Positions 46,348 to 55,098 of a stretch of 64,000 nucleotides of DNA are shown here, piece by piece. The stretch comes from Streptomyces kaniharaensis (GTDB lineage Bacteria > Actinomycetota > Actinomycetes > Streptomycetales > Streptomycetaceae), in NCBI RefSeq assembly GCF_009569385.1, contig NZ_WBOF01000001.1, positions 4,627,501 through 4,691,500 of the forward strand. The letters run 5' to 3'. The notes under the pieces were generated by a model. That model ran no database searches. It worked only from the letters and a program-made list of their open reading frames with translations, and was not told where the DNA came from. Every line of letters starts with the position of its first letter. The first letter of the stretch is position 1. A program made the translations under genes and the position numbers.

Positions 46348-47043
46348 GTGATCCAGGGCGAGCTGTTCGGTGACCCGTCGGGGGCCTCCGCCGCGCGCGA
46401 GCGCTCCGAACCCGCGCCCGGCGCCGTCCTCCTCCCCGGCTGGCTGGACGACGACGCCCAGCTGAGCCTCGTCGCCGCCTGCCGGGAATGGGCCCGCGGC
46501 CCGGCCGGCCTGCACAGCGTCCGGATGCCGACCGGCGGCATGATGTCCGTCCGGATGGTGAGCCTCGGATGGCACTGGTTTCCGTACGGCTACAGGCGTG
46601 TCGCGGACGACGGCGCACCGGTCAAGCCGTTCCCGTCCGAGCTCGGTCTGCTGGCCCGCCGGGCGGTGGCGGACGCCTACGGGCCGGGCATCGCCGACAT
46701 CGCGGGCGCCGCCTCGTACGAACCGGACATCGCGATCGTCAACCACTACCCGCACGGCGCGAAGATGGGTCTCCACCAGGACCGCGACGAGCGGACGGAC
46801 GCGCCGGTGGTCTCGCTCTCGCTCGGCGACACCTGCGTCTTCCGGCTCGGGAACACCGAGACCCGGACCCGCCCGTGGACCGACCTGGAGCTGCGCAGCG
46901 GCGACCTGCTGGTGTTCGGCGGCCCGACCCGCCTCGCGTACCACGGGGTGGTGCGGACGCTGCCGGGGACGGCGGACCCGGCGCTGGGACTGGTGGGGCG
47001 GCTCAACATCACCGTGCGGCAGTCGGGGCTGGCGGCGGAGTAG
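46348..47043 (+). CDS. AlkB-like 2-oxoglutarate/Fe(II) dioxygenase
   Basis: This 231-aa AlkB-family protein has the iron ligands in GLHQDRDE (HxD) and LAYHGVVR (distal His). The 2-oxoglutarate-binding arginine lies in GRLNITVRQ. The substrate-lid region HSVRMPTGGMMSVRMVSLGWHWFPYGY precedes the core. It should oxidatively demethylate alkylated DNA or RNA bases. GTG 46348 is chosen because GGGAGG lies eight bases upstream; ATG 46330 would add six residues. Confidence 0.93.
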   Translation: MIQGELFGDPSGASAARERSEPAPGAVLLPGWLDDDAQLSLVAACREWARGPAGLHSVRMPTGGMMSVRMVSLGWHWFPYGYRRVADDGAPVKPFPSELGLLARRAVADAYGPGIADIAGAASYEPDIAIVNHYPHGAKMGLHQDRDERTDAPVVSLSLGDTCVFRLGNTETRTRPWTDLELRSGDLLVFGGPTRLAYHGVVRTLPGTADPALGLVGRLNITVRQSGLAAE

Positions 47044-47044
47044 C

Positions 47045-47115
47045 CCGGGCTGTCGGGCGTGGTCTGTTGTTGGGCGTGGGCCGTTGTCGGGCGGGGTCTG
47101 TTGCCGGGCGGGTCC
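47045..47115 (+). repeat. Imperfect ~17-bp tandem repeat
   Basis: Three degenerate copies of GGGCGTGGTCTGTTGTT (CGGGCTGTC..., GGGCGTGGTCTGTTG, GGGCGTGGGCCGTTG, GGGCGGGGTCTGTTG) lie in the 259-base gap between the AlkB-like gene and the thioesterase gene. No gene is seen in the gap. Confidence 0.6.
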
Positions 47116-47302
47116 GTGGCCGCGACGTCGGCAGCGCCGATCGGGCACTCGTTCGAGTGAATCGGGTGCGCGACCCCGGTGAGCGGGAATTCCCCGGGTC
47201 GCTGGAGACTTCGAACCGGCTGGAGAATTCGAGAGGAACGGGCTCCGGCAGCCGGACGGAAGACCTCCGCCCGGGCCACGGGCCCGGAGAGGAAGCGCAC
47301 CC

Positions 47303-48163
47303 ATGGGAACCCCCGTCGACGATCTCGTCGATCTGCTCGACCTGGAGCAGATCGAGCTGAACATCTTCCGCGGGCGCAGCCCCGAGGAAGCACTACAGCG
47401 GACGTTCGGCGGCCAAGTCGCCGGCCAGGCGCTGGTCGCGGCGGGGCGCACGGTGGACGGCGAGCGGCCCGTCCACTCGCTGCACGCCTACTTCCTGCGC
47501 CCCGGGGTCCCCGGCGTGCCGATCGTCTACCAGGTCGACCGGATCCGCGACGGCCGTTCCTTCACCACCCGCCGGGTGCTCGCCATCCAGGGCGGCCGGT
47601 CGATCTTCGCCCTCACCGCCGACTTCCACCTCCCCGAGGAGGGCGGCATCGAGCACCAGTACCCGATGCCGGCGGTCCCCGCCCCCGAAGAGCTGCCCAG
47701 CGCCCTGGAGGAGGTCGGCTCGCGGCTCGGCGAACTCCCTCCGTTCATCAGCCGCCGCCAGCCCTTCGACATCCGCTACGTCGACCGGCTGCGCTGGACG
47801 AAGGAGGAGCTGACCGACGTCGAGGCGCGCAGCGGCGTCTGGCTGCGGACGAACGGCGCGCTGCCCGACGACCCGCTGATCCACGTCTGCGCTCTCACCT
47901 ACGCGAGCGACATGACGCTGCTGGACGCCGTCCGCGCCCCCGTCGAGCCGCTCTGGGGCACCCGGCACTTCGACATGGCCTCGCTGGACCACGCGATGTG
48001 GTTCCACCGCCCGTTCCGGACCGACGACTGGCTGCTGTACCAGCAGGAGTCCCCGATAGCCAACGGCGCGCGCGGTCTCGCACGCGGACAGATCTTCGAC
48101 CGGAGTGGGCAGCTGGTGGTGTCCGTGGTGCAGGAGGGCCTGTTCCGCCCGTTGAAGGGGTGA
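47303..48163 (+). CDS. Acyl-CoA thioesterase II (TesB-like)
   Basis: The 286-aa double hot-dog protein begins VDDLVDLLDLEQIELNIFRGRSP. It contains RTFGGQVAGQALVAAGRTV, VHSLHAYFLRPGVPGVPIVYQVDRIRDGRSFTTRRV and the C-terminal SLDHAMWFHRPFRTDDWLLYQQESPIANGARGLARGQIFDR. It should hydrolyse acyl-CoA to fatty acid and CoA. Length is normal. ATG 47303 follows GAGAGGAAGC. Confidence 0.93.
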   Translation: MGTPVDDLVDLLDLEQIELNIFRGRSPEEALQRTFGGQVAGQALVAAGRTVDGERPVHSLHAYFLRPGVPGVPIVYQVDRIRDGRSFTTRRVLAIQGGRSIFALTADFHLPEEGGIEHQYPMPAVPAPEELPSALEEVGSRLGELPPFISRRQPFDIRYVDRLRWTKEELTDVEARSGVWLRTNGALPDDPLIHVCALTYASDMTLLDAVRAPVEPLWGTRHFDMASLDHAMWFHRPFRTDDWLLYQQESPIANGARGLARGQIFDRSGQLVVSVVQEGLFRPLKG

Positions 48164-48254
48164 GGTCGCTGCTGGTACGGGTGTCCTGCCGTTCCCTCCG
48201 TTCCCGTACTGCGGGTGCTCGCGGGAATGATCCGGCCGGGTGGCCGGTGTTGTG

Positions 48255-48345
48255 CTGGTTGACCGAGATGGTGACCGTGAGGTCGACCGCGACGGTGGCC
48301 GAGAGGTGACCGAGAGGTGGCCGAGAAGGTGACCGAGATGGGACG
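48255..48345 (+). repeat. Degenerate GTGACCGAGA repeat
   Basis: About seven variants of GTGACCGAGA / GTGGCCGAGA / GTGACCGTGA occur in the 225-base gap between the thioesterase and DUF1684 genes. No ORF or hairpin terminator is evident there. Confidence 0.6.
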
Positions 48346-48387
48346 GCCCGACCGACGGGCCGCGGACCGGAGTGGGAGGGTCTGCCG

Positions 48388-49179
48388 ATGACGGCGACGG
48401 CCGCGGAGGACTGGAAGCACTGGAGCGACAACCGGGCGGCGTCGGTAAGCGCGCCGCACGGCCAGCTCGCACTCACCGGCACGCACTGGATGGAGCCCGA
48501 GCCCGTCGAGATCCCCGGCCTGCCCGGGCGCTGGTGGGCCGACGCCGAGGGCGTCCGGGTCCGCGCGGCGGCGGCGGACGGCATCACCGTCCGCGGAGTC
48601 GCCGGCCCCGTCGACGGCGAGGTACTGCTCCGGCCGGACACCGACCCGGCCGCCGACACCGCCACCCTCGGTGACCTGCTGCTCGTCCCGATCGAGCGCG
48701 AGGGCGAGCTGGCCCTGCGGGTCTTCGACCCGGCATCCCCCCGCCGGGCGTCCTTCGCCGGCATCTCCGCCTACCCCTACTCGCCGGAGTGGGCCGTCCC
48801 GGCGGTCTTCACCCCGTTCGAGGACGGCGACGCCCAGTCCGTCGTCGTCCCGAGCGCGGACGGGAAGGACCGTCCGCTGGCCGTCACCGGGGAGATCGCG
48901 TTCACCGTCGCCGGCGAGCACCGCACGTTGACGGTCAGCCGCGCCGGCAACGGCCTCAGTGGCGTCATCGCCGACGCGACGAGCGGCATCGACACCTACC
49001 GCTTCCGCTTCATCAACCTCCCCGCGCCGGACGCGGACGGTCGCACCGTGCTCGACCTCAACCGGGCCTACCTGCCGCCGTGCGCCTTCGCGGACCACTT
49101 CATCTGCCCGTTCCCGCCGCCCGGGAACCGGCTGGACTTCGCGGTGGAGGCGGGGGAGAAGCAGGTCCTGACCAGGTAG
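48388..49179 (+). CDS. DUF1684 family protein
   Basis: The 263-aa product matches DUF1684. It has an early DWKHWSDNRAASVSAPHGQLALTGTHW, a central PIEREGELALRVFDP, and the C-terminal signature TYRFRFINLPAPDADGRTVLDLNRAYLPPCAFADHFICPFPPPGNRLDFAVEAGEK. It is a beta-rich protein of unknown function with no signal peptide. ATG 48388 is preceded by GGGAGGG. The MFS gene starts 53 bases downstream and may be co-transcribed. Confidence 0.9.
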   Translation: MTATAAEDWKHWSDNRAASVSAPHGQLALTGTHWMEPEPVEIPGLPGRWWADAEGVRVRAAAADGITVRGVAGPVDGEVLLRPDTDPAADTATLGDLLLVPIEREGELALRVFDPASPRRASFAGISAYPYSPEWAVPAVFTPFEDGDAQSVVVPSADGKDRPLAVTGEIAFTVAGEHRTLTVSRAGNGLSGVIADATSGIDTYRFRFINLPAPDADGRTVLDLNRAYLPPCAFADHFICPFPPPGNRLDFAVEAGEKQVLTR

Positions 49180-49231
49180 GCGGTCGGCCGGCCGGGCCCC
49201 GGTGGGGGCGGCGCGGACGGCCGGGCGGAGC

Positions 49232-50560
49232 ATGGGGGCTGTGTCGACCGATCATCATCCTTCCGAGGCGGATGTCCCGCAGTCCGCCGCCCCCACGCCC
49301 GTCGCTCCCGCATCTTCTGCCTCGCTCCCGTGGTATCGACGGTCCCTCGCCGACCTCAGCCCGCTGCGCGACCACCCCGACTACCGGCGGGTCTGGTCCG
49401 GCCAGGCCGTCTCCTCCATAGGCCAGCAGATGACGGCCGTCGCCGTCTCCGTCCAGGTCTACGACCTCACCGGCTGCGCCTTCGCGACCGGCCTGGTGGG
49501 CCTCTTCTCGCTGGTCCCGCTCGTCGCCCTCGGCCTCTACGGCGGAGCGATCGCCGACAGCGTCGACCGGCGCAAGCTCGGCCTGACCGGCTCGGCCGGC
49601 CTGGCCACCGTCTCCGCCCTCCTCGCCGCCCAGGCACTGGCTGGCCTCGGCCAGGTGGCCGTCCTCTACGCCGCCGTCGCCCTCCAGGCCGGCTTCTTCG
49701 CGCTCAGCTCGCCCGCCCGCTCCGCGATGATCCCGCGCCTCGTCCCCGCCCACCAGCTCCCCGCGGCCAACGCCCTGAGCACCGTCAGCATGAACCTCGG
49801 TCTCACCGTCGGCCCCATGACCGGCGGTCTCCTCATCGGCGCCTACGGGGCCCAGGCCGCCTACCTCGTCGACACCGTCGCCTTCACCGGCACCCTCTAC
49901 GCCATGTGGCGCCTGCCCGCCATGCGCCCACTCGGCGACCGCAAGGGCCGCGCCTCCGTCCTCGACGGCCTCCGCTTCCTCCGCGAACAGCCCAACCTGC
50001 GCACCAGCTTCCTCGCCGACCTCGCCGCGATGATCTTCGGCATGCCGCGCGCCCTCTTCCCCGCCATTGCGGTCACCTTCTACGGCGGCGACGCCCGCAC
50101 CGTCGGCCTCCTGGTCTCGGCCCCCGCCGTCGGCGCCCTCGTCGGCGCACTCTTCTCCGGCTGGGTCGCCCGCATCCACCGCCAAGGCGCCGTCATCCTC
50201 GCCGCCGTCGCCGCCTGGGGCCTCGCCATCGCCGCCTTCGGCCTCGTCCGCAACCTCTGGCTCGGCCTCCTCCTGCTCGCCCTCGCCGGCTGCGCCGACA
50301 CCGTCAGCATGATCTTCCGCAGCACGATGATGCAGGTCGCCGCCCCCGACGAGATGCGCGGACGCCTCCAGGGCATCTTCATCGTCGTCGTCGCGGGCGG
50401 CCCCCGCCTCGGCGACTTCGAATCCGGCACCGTCGCCGCCCTCACCAGCCCCGCCACCTCCGTGATCACCGGCGGCCTCGCCTGCGCCGCCGCCGTCCTC
50501 CTCCTCGCCGCCCGCCGCCCCGCCTTCCTCACCTACGACGCCCGCCACCCCACCCCCTGA
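49232..50560 (+). CDS. MFS exporter (EntS/MFS_3-like)
   Basis: This membrane protein of about 442 aa has twelve predicted segments, starting at DYRRVWSGQAVSSIGQQMTAVAVSVQVYDLTG. It has the loop motif GGAIADSVDRRKL between segments 2 and 3 and later helices such as AVILAAVAAWGLAIAAFGLV. The architecture fits the enterobactin-exporter-like MFS_3 group; the substrate is unknown. GTG 49241 is an alternative start with GGAG upstream. It is the last chromosomal gene before the tRNA-Pro integration site. Confidence 0.9.
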   Translation: MGAVSTDHHPSEADVPQSAAPTPVAPASSASLPWYRRSLADLSPLRDHPDYRRVWSGQAVSSIGQQMTAVAVSVQVYDLTGCAFATGLVGLFSLVPLVALGLYGGAIADSVDRRKLGLTGSAGLATVSALLAAQALAGLGQVAVLYAAVALQAGFFALSSPARSAMIPRLVPAHQLPAANALSTVSMNLGLTVGPMTGGLLIGAYGAQAAYLVDTVAFTGTLYAMWRLPAMRPLGDRKGRASVLDGLRFLREQPNLRTSFLADLAAMIFGMPRALFPAIAVTFYGGDARTVGLLVSAPAVGALVGALFSGWVARIHRQGAVILAAVAAWGLAIAAFGLVRNLWLGLLLLALAGCADTVSMIFRSTMMQVAAPDEMRGRLQGIFIVVVAGGPRLGDFESGTVAALTSPATSVITGGLACAAAVLLLAARRPAFLTYDARHPTP

Positions 50561-50698
50561 CCCGCCCCACCTCGAAACCTGGCAGCGAGCACCCCTCCAC
50601 GTGCTGTATTGTTTTCCACGTCGCCGGGACAACCGGAGACAAGGTCGAGAAGCCGATCAGCAGAGCCCCCCAGGCCCCGCCGCCCGGCACCGAGACCA

Positions 50699-50772
<74 letters not shown>

Positions 50773-50800
50773 CTGGAGTTCGCTCCATTGTCGCAGGTCA

Positions 50801-50832
50801 GGGCCTTGTTTCACGAGAGTGAAGCAGGGTCC
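50801..50832 (+). terminator. Hairpin downstream of tRNA-Pro
   Basis: GGGCCTTGTTTCAC-GAGA-GTGAAGCAGGGTCC forms a 14-bp stem with a few G-T pairs and a GNRA-type loop. TTGATCGTTTT follows. It probably terminates the tRNA-Pro transcript and also lies at the 3' side of the convergent integrase gene. Confidence 0.7.
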
Positions 50833-50887
50833 TTGATCGTTTTCCGGGCCTGCCTCTCACAACTTCTCACATCGGTGATGATCATGG

Positions 50888-52087
50888 TCAGCCGAGCAGC
50901 TCACCCAGCTTCTCCGAACCCGCCTTGAGGCTCTGCGGATCGGGGTGCACGTAGACCCGCTTCGTAAAGCTGAGGTCCGAGTGACCGGCCCACGCGGACA
51001 CCACCGTGTCGGGGACGCCGTTGTTGGCCATCCACGAGAGCGTGGCGTGGCGGGCGTCGTAGAGGCGGACCTTTCGAACGCCGGCGGCATCCATGAGTTT
51101 GTACGCCTCACGTCGGAGCTTGTCCGTCTTGAGTGGGTTTCCCAACTCGTCCACGAGAACATATCCGCTGTCGTTATAGGCCGGTCCGGCAGCGAGTTTC
51201 TCCGCTGCTTGGATCGCCTTGAATGCCTTGAGCGCTTTGTGCGCGGGGGTCGGCAGCGGAAGGGTTCGCTTTCCGGCCTCGGTCTTGGTGTCCTTCTCGA
51301 CGACCTTGTTCCGGACTCCTTTCTCCAGTGTGCGGTCGTAGACGATGGTGCGGGTGTTCTGGACGGCGATAGTGCTGGCTCCGTCGAGATCGACGTCCTC
51401 GTCCCAGCGCGCGCCGCACACCTCGGCGGGACGCTCCGCGATGAGTGCCAGCATCATGGCCGCGTAGAGGCGGTGACCCTTGATCGCCTCCAGGAAGGCT
51501 TTGACCTCGGTCTCGTCCCACGGGACGCTTTTCGGCTTGGCCGCCTCCGCCTTCTTCTTCGCCTCACGGGAGATGGTCACGTGCTGGGCGACGTTACGCA
51601 CCATCAGCCCGCGCCGGACGGCGAGGTTCAGGGCGGCGCGCAGGCGCCCCAGGGCGAGCCGCACGCTCCTGATGCCTAGTCCGGTTCCGGGCTGGCCGCC
51701 GCGTCGCCGACCACTGGTCAGCATCCAGTCGACCAGGGCCTCGATGTCCTCCTCCGTGAGGCTCTGGAGTTCCTTCTCGCCGCTATGGGTGCGCACCGGC
51801 ACCATCGCGCTCTCGTAGTTGGAAGCGGTCCCCTCCTCGACGTCGCGCGTCGCGCTCTTCAGCCAGATGTCCAGCAGTCCGTTCAGCGTCATCTTGCTGG
51901 GCGCCACGAACGAGCCGGTGCTGCGCTCATGGCGGATGCGGGCGAGTTCGGCGAGTGCCTCCTTCTTGGTCTTGAAGGTGCGTGTGAGCTGCTTGCGCTT
52001 GCCCTCGGCGTCAACGCCGATGTCCACGACCAGGCGGTAGCGGCTACTCCCATCCTTGTGGGTGATCTTGCGTATGGGTTCCTTCAC
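50888..52087 (-). CDS. Tyrosine site-specific integrase
   Basis: The 399-aa phage/AICE-type integrase has an N-terminal arm-binding beta domain (KEPIRKITHKDGSSRYRLVVDIG) and a core-binding SAM-like domain (about 65-160). In the catalytic domain the active residues are R219 (AERPAEVCGARW), a Tyr-Asp-Ala-R346 box (RLYDARHATLSW, where the usual first His is Tyr), H369 (WAGHSDLS) and nucleophile Y379 (KRVYVHPD). GTG 52087 has AAGGA six bases upstream. Its 3' end faces tRNA-Pro, the normal arrangement for a tRNA-targeting element. Confidence 0.93.
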   Translation of the reverse strand: MKEPIRKITHKDGSSRYRLVVDIGVDAEGKRKQLTRTFKTKKEALAELARIRHERSTGSFVAPSKMTLNGLLDIWLKSATRDVEEGTASNYESAMVPVRTHSGEKELQSLTEEDIEALVDWMLTSGRRRGGQPGTGLGIRSVRLALGRLRAALNLAVRRGLMVRNVAQHVTISREAKKKAEAAKPKSVPWDETEVKAFLEAIKGHRLYAAMMLALIAERPAEVCGARWDEDVDLDGASTIAVQNTRTIVYDRTLEKGVRNKVVEKDTKTEAGKRTLPLPTPAHKALKAFKAIQAAEKLAAGPAYNDSGYVLVDELGNPLKTDKLRREAYKLMDAAGVRKVRLYDARHATLSWMANNGVPDTVVSAWAGHSDLSFTKRVYVHPDPQSLKAGSEKLGELLG

Positions 52088-52196
52088 GTAACTTCCTTGC
52101 TTGCGAATCGGGTTGGCGCGGCGAGCATGCGCCGAGGCGGTGCTCGTTCGCTGGCATTGGCCAAATCGCGCGGACCCGGTCGCGTGAGTGAGCCCC

Positions 52197-52847
52197 TCAC
52201 TCGCCGATCTCGGAGTGGTCTTCGGGCTGGTCCACGAAGGCAAGCTCGGCGGGCAGCGCGGGTGGCGTCAGGCCCCGCGCGCGCATCCTGTCGCGGAACG
52301 TCCTGAGATCCCGGCAATCATCGAATGCAAGTTCCTCGTAGCCTGCAGCCTTCGCCAGCAGGTCGGCTCGGCGGCTCGGGTCCAGGGTGGTGCCCGCCTT
52401 GCGTCGTCTGTCCTTGGCGAGGGCGGTGGAGGTGGCGGCTGCTGCCACGGACTCATCGTGTGCGCGGAAGGTGTCCAGCAGCTCGCGCTCGCTGCCTGCG
52501 GGCGGGATCTCCATCGACGGCGTCTCCCCGGTGAACCAGGCCACGGCCTCCCAGGTCGACACCGCCCGTCCGGGGAGCGCCTCCACGGTGGCGGCAGTGC
52601 CGACCGGGAACAGCAGGCTGATGGGCGGGATGCCGAGGGCATCCGCGATGACCAGGAACTCGGCCAGATCGACGGAAGTCCGGCGACCGGTTTCCAGGTT
52701 TGTGATCGTTGTGCGGGGGATGGCCAACCCGCGGTCCGCGCACAGCTGCGCGAGCTCGGGCACCGTGAGGCCGGCGGCGTCCCGGGTCGCGCGGATCCGT
52801 TCTGCTACCCGAGCGGCGACGTCCTTCGACCATTGATCAATGCTCAT
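52197..52847 (-). CDS. XRE-family transcriptional regulator
   Basis: The 216-aa protein has an N-terminal helix-turn-helix (about 14-80: RVAERIRATRDAAGLTVPELAQLC, RTTITNLETGRRTSVDLAEFLVIADALG). The C-terminal region is of unknown role, rich in Arg/Ala, and ends in an acidic tail. It lies between the integrase and the excisionase-like gene and is divergent from the latter over 90 bases, a common arrangement for the repressor of an integrative element. Confidence 0.87.
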   Translation of the reverse strand: MSIDQWSKDVAARVAERIRATRDAAGLTVPELAQLCADRGLAIPRTTITNLETGRRTSVDLAEFLVIADALGIPPISLLFPVGTAATVEALPGRAVSTWEAVAWFTGETPSMEIPPAGSERELLDTFRAHDESVAAAATSTALAKDRRRKAGTTLDPSRRADLLAKAAGYEELAFDDCRDLRTFRDRMRARGLTPPALPAELAFVDQPEDHSEIGE

Positions 52848-52937
52848 GGCTACATGTTAGCTCGTGAAAAAGTGTTGCTGCAACATCCGTGATACAACTG
52901 CTCCCGCTGGTTGGCCGATATGAGCATGGAGGGCATC

Positions 52938-53210
52938 ATGGCGACATCTGATCTGGCTCGAGGCGGGCGCGCCCTGACGGGCGAGGAGCTACTCGCTCTG
53001 CCTGCCGTCATAGACCTCGACACGGCGAACCAGGCGTTGGCTATCGGCCGCAGTACGGGATATGGCCTGGCGAAGCGGGACCAGTACCCGGCCAAGGTGC
53101 TCAGGCTGGGCAATACGTATCGAGTGGTTACGGCCGATCTGCTTCGGGTCTTGGGGGTCGAGCGGCAGCCCGCGGGTGGCTGGTTCACTGGTGAGGGGGT
53201 CTGCTGCTGA
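52938..53210 (+). CDS. Excisionase-like HTH protein
   Basis: The 90-aa protein centres on ALPAVIDLDTANQALAIGRSTGYGLAKRDQYPAKVLRLGNTYRVVTADLLRVLGV. That is a helix-turn-helix of the kind used by excisionases and AlpA-like regulators. ATG 52938 follows GGAGGG; three upstream in-frame starts are less well placed. It is divergent from the XRE regulator. A role in excision with the nearby integrase is inferred. Confidence 0.78.
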   Translation: MATSDLARGGRALTGEELLALPAVIDLDTANQALAIGRSTGYGLAKRDQYPAKVLRLGNTYRVVTADLLRVLGVERQPAGGWFTGEGVCC

Positions 53211-53290
53211 TCACGACCTCTGTGCATGACGGCGTCGAAGTCCGGGCTGCAGCCTCTCGGAAGCAGCGCCTGTTCCGGGTTCGTGGAGCC

Positions 53291-53337
53291 TGTGCACTCG
53301 TGATGCGTAAGTCGCGGGTTCGAATCCCGCAGGCGGC
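53291..53337 (+). other. 3' fragment of tRNA-Thr(CGT), probable attachment-site remnant
   Basis: The sequence holds a tRNA anticodon arm with loop CTCGTGA (anticodon CGT). It also has a variable region AAGTC, a T-arm GCGGG-TTCGAAT-CCCGC, and a 3' acceptor strand AGGCGGC. The matching 5' acceptor and D-arm are absent upstream. A displaced 3' half like this marks an attachment site left when an element integrated into tRNA-Thr. It does not match the tRNA-Pro 3' end at 50699-50772. Confidence 0.75.
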
Positions 53338-53346
53338 TCAGGAAGG

Positions 53347-53379
53347 CCCAGGTCACATAGCCCGTGACCTGGGTTTTTT
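53347..53379 (+). terminator. Native terminator after the tRNA-Thr fragment
   Basis: A perfect 10-bp stem CCCAGGTCAC/GTGACCTGGG with a seven-base loop and TTTTTT follows the tRNA fragment. It is a Rho-independent terminator typical of tRNA genes. Confidence 0.92.
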
Positions 53380-53729
53380 GCTGCCTACTACCCCTGGATC
53401 TGCTCGTGCCAAGCTGCGGTCAGCCGCATCGAGCCCGCGTGAGGCCATGGTGCAGCCATTAGTGCAATGGCACTGCAGAAGTGTGGCCGCCACTGGTTGC
53501 GGCGTGGCCGCGCCGACCCTCGCAAGACTGTGGGGCTCCTACAAGCCGCAAGATCGCCAAGAAGCATCCCACTCGCTACTGGCCACGGCGCTGCCCGCCT
53601 AGGTAGGCCGGTTGCCTCTTCATGAAGTAGTGCGGACCCATGGTCCGCCACCCGTTCGCCGAGACAGTGCCATTGGAGGAGCCTGGAAGGGAGTGCCCGC
53701 AGGCGCACGATCAGCAGGTGGTGGAGGCA

Positions 53730-55085
53730 ATGCGCATCCTGATCCAGATCCGGCCCGTCCCTGACGTCACTTCGGCTGTCATTCATGACCCGGAGAAGCA
53801 GACTGCGGCCGATGTAGCCGGAGACCTTCCGGGCGTCGAGTTGGACGAGTCATATCCGCCAGTGGCTCTACCGAAGCCCGTGCCGAAGGCCGACGACGGC
53901 GATCCGCTGTCGATGCACCAAGCAATGACCTTCTCGCTTGAGCCGGATTCGGCGAGCGTCCTGGTCCGAGGGGAGATTGCCGATGACGACGTGGCCTCGC
54001 GCCGGGCTCGGCTCAGCGCCAGTAACCCCGACATCGTTGGCATCTTCTCTGATCCGGTGATCGAGACCATGCCCGTGTGCCCAGGCGACGGCCCGAGCGG
54101 TACTTGGCAGGACGTGGGTGACCGCCTCAAGGTTCCAGAGCTCCTCGCCCACGGGATGGACGGCGCTGGCGTCCCGATCGCGGTAGTTGATACCGGCATC
54201 AACGCGGACCACCTGGTCACAGCAGGTGCCGAGATCGCGGTCGACGCCGCCAGGAGCTGGACCCCGGCGAGTGCGAGCCACACCCCAGGCCGCTTCGATG
54301 TCGGCCATGGAACCATGTGCGCCTTCGCGGCCGGGATCGCTGCACCACAGGCCGCGTTGCTCGACATAGCCCTGCTCCGGACTCGGCGGAGGGCGCGCAA
54401 CCGTATGGAGGCACTCACATCGGATGGCATCGTAGCCTTTGCGTACCTGCGAACCATCCTGGAAAGCATGGAGCAAGACCACAAGGCGCTGGTTGTGAGC
54501 AGCAACAGCTGGGGGTCGTACGACCCCGCGTGGGACTTCCCGGTGGGAGACCCCGCGAACTACTCGGACAACCTGAGTCACCCGTTCAACATCGTGGTGG
54601 GCGCACTGGAAAGCGCTGGCGCGGACATCTTATTCGCGGCCGGCAACTGCGGCAGGCCCTGCCCTTCCGGCAAGTGTGTCTACTCGGAGCGGACCATAGT
54701 GGGCGCCAACTCGCACCCCGACGTCTTGTCCATCGGAGGTGTAGACATCCAGGACGAACGGGTCGGCTACTCCTCCCAGGGGCCGGGCCGGTTGGACCGG
54801 CACAAGCCTGACATATGTGCCTACACTCACTTCCTGGGGTCGGAAGTGTACGGACCTGGCTCCGCGGACAGCGGAACCTCAACCGCGTGTCCTGTCGCAG
54901 CTGGAGTACTGGCTGCGATCAGGAGCAGATTCCCGTGCGGAACGATCTCCCCCGAGGCGATGCGCGAGATGGTTCGGGGCGCGGCCAATGACGTAACCGG
55001 GCGGGGGTTCACAGATGACTACGGCCATGGGATCGTTAGCGTCCCTGGATTGCTGGAGAAACTTGGAGTGCAGGGACTCATCTGA
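53730..55085 (+). CDS. Intracellular S8 (subtilisin-like) serine protease
   Basis: The 451-aa protein has the full catalytic set: D154 in IAVVDTGIN, H193 in FDVGHGTMCA, oxyanion N306 in FAAGNCG, and nucleophile S384 in GTSTACPVAAG. The first 135 residues are a separate alpha/beta region (MRILIQIRPVPDV) that could be a pro- or sensor domain. There is no signal peptide or membrane segment, so it probably acts in the cytoplasm. ATG 53730 is taken; an earlier in-frame ATG at 53640 adds 30 unlikely residues. A small gene follows after 13 bases. Confidence 0.9.
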   Translation: MRILIQIRPVPDVTSAVIHDPEKQTAADVAGDLPGVELDESYPPVALPKPVPKADDGDPLSMHQAMTFSLEPDSASVLVRGEIADDDVASRRARLSASNPDIVGIFSDPVIETMPVCPGDGPSGTWQDVGDRLKVPELLAHGMDGAGVPIAVVDTGINADHLVTAGAEIAVDAARSWTPASASHTPGRFDVGHGTMCAFAAGIAAPQAALLDIALLRTRRRARNRMEALTSDGIVAFAYLRTILESMEQDHKALVVSSNSWGSYDPAWDFPVGDPANYSDNLSHPFNIVVGALESAGADILFAAGNCGRPCPSGKCVYSERTIVGANSHPDVLSIGGVDIQDERVGYSSQGPGRLDRHKPDICAYTHFLGSEVYGPGSADSGTSTACPVAAGVLAAIRSRFPCGTISPEAMREMVRGAANDVTGRGFTDDYGHGIVSVPGLLEKLGVQGLI

Positions 55086-55098
55086 CTGGCGGTGCAGG

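Larger units (their letters stand above)
53211..53729. other. 519-base junction region with tRNA remnant
   Basis: No credible gene is seen. It contains the tRNA-Thr fragment and its terminator (53291-53379). The rest, 53380-53729, has no recognisable feature, and its codon pattern on either strand does not look coding. Confidence 0.6.

Noticed and set aside
50807..50825. A parS-like site (GTTTCAC...GTGAAGC)
   Set aside because: It lacks the 14-bp parS palindrome; the half-sites are the arms of the hairpin after tRNA-Pro.
53265..53337. A complete tRNA-Thr gene
   Set aside because: The anticodon arm, T-arm and 3' acceptor are present, but no 5' acceptor strand or D-arm precedes them.
53222..53602. 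126-aa plus-strand ORF over the tRNA-Thr fragment
   Set aside because: It reads through the tRNA remnant and its terminator and has no coding character.
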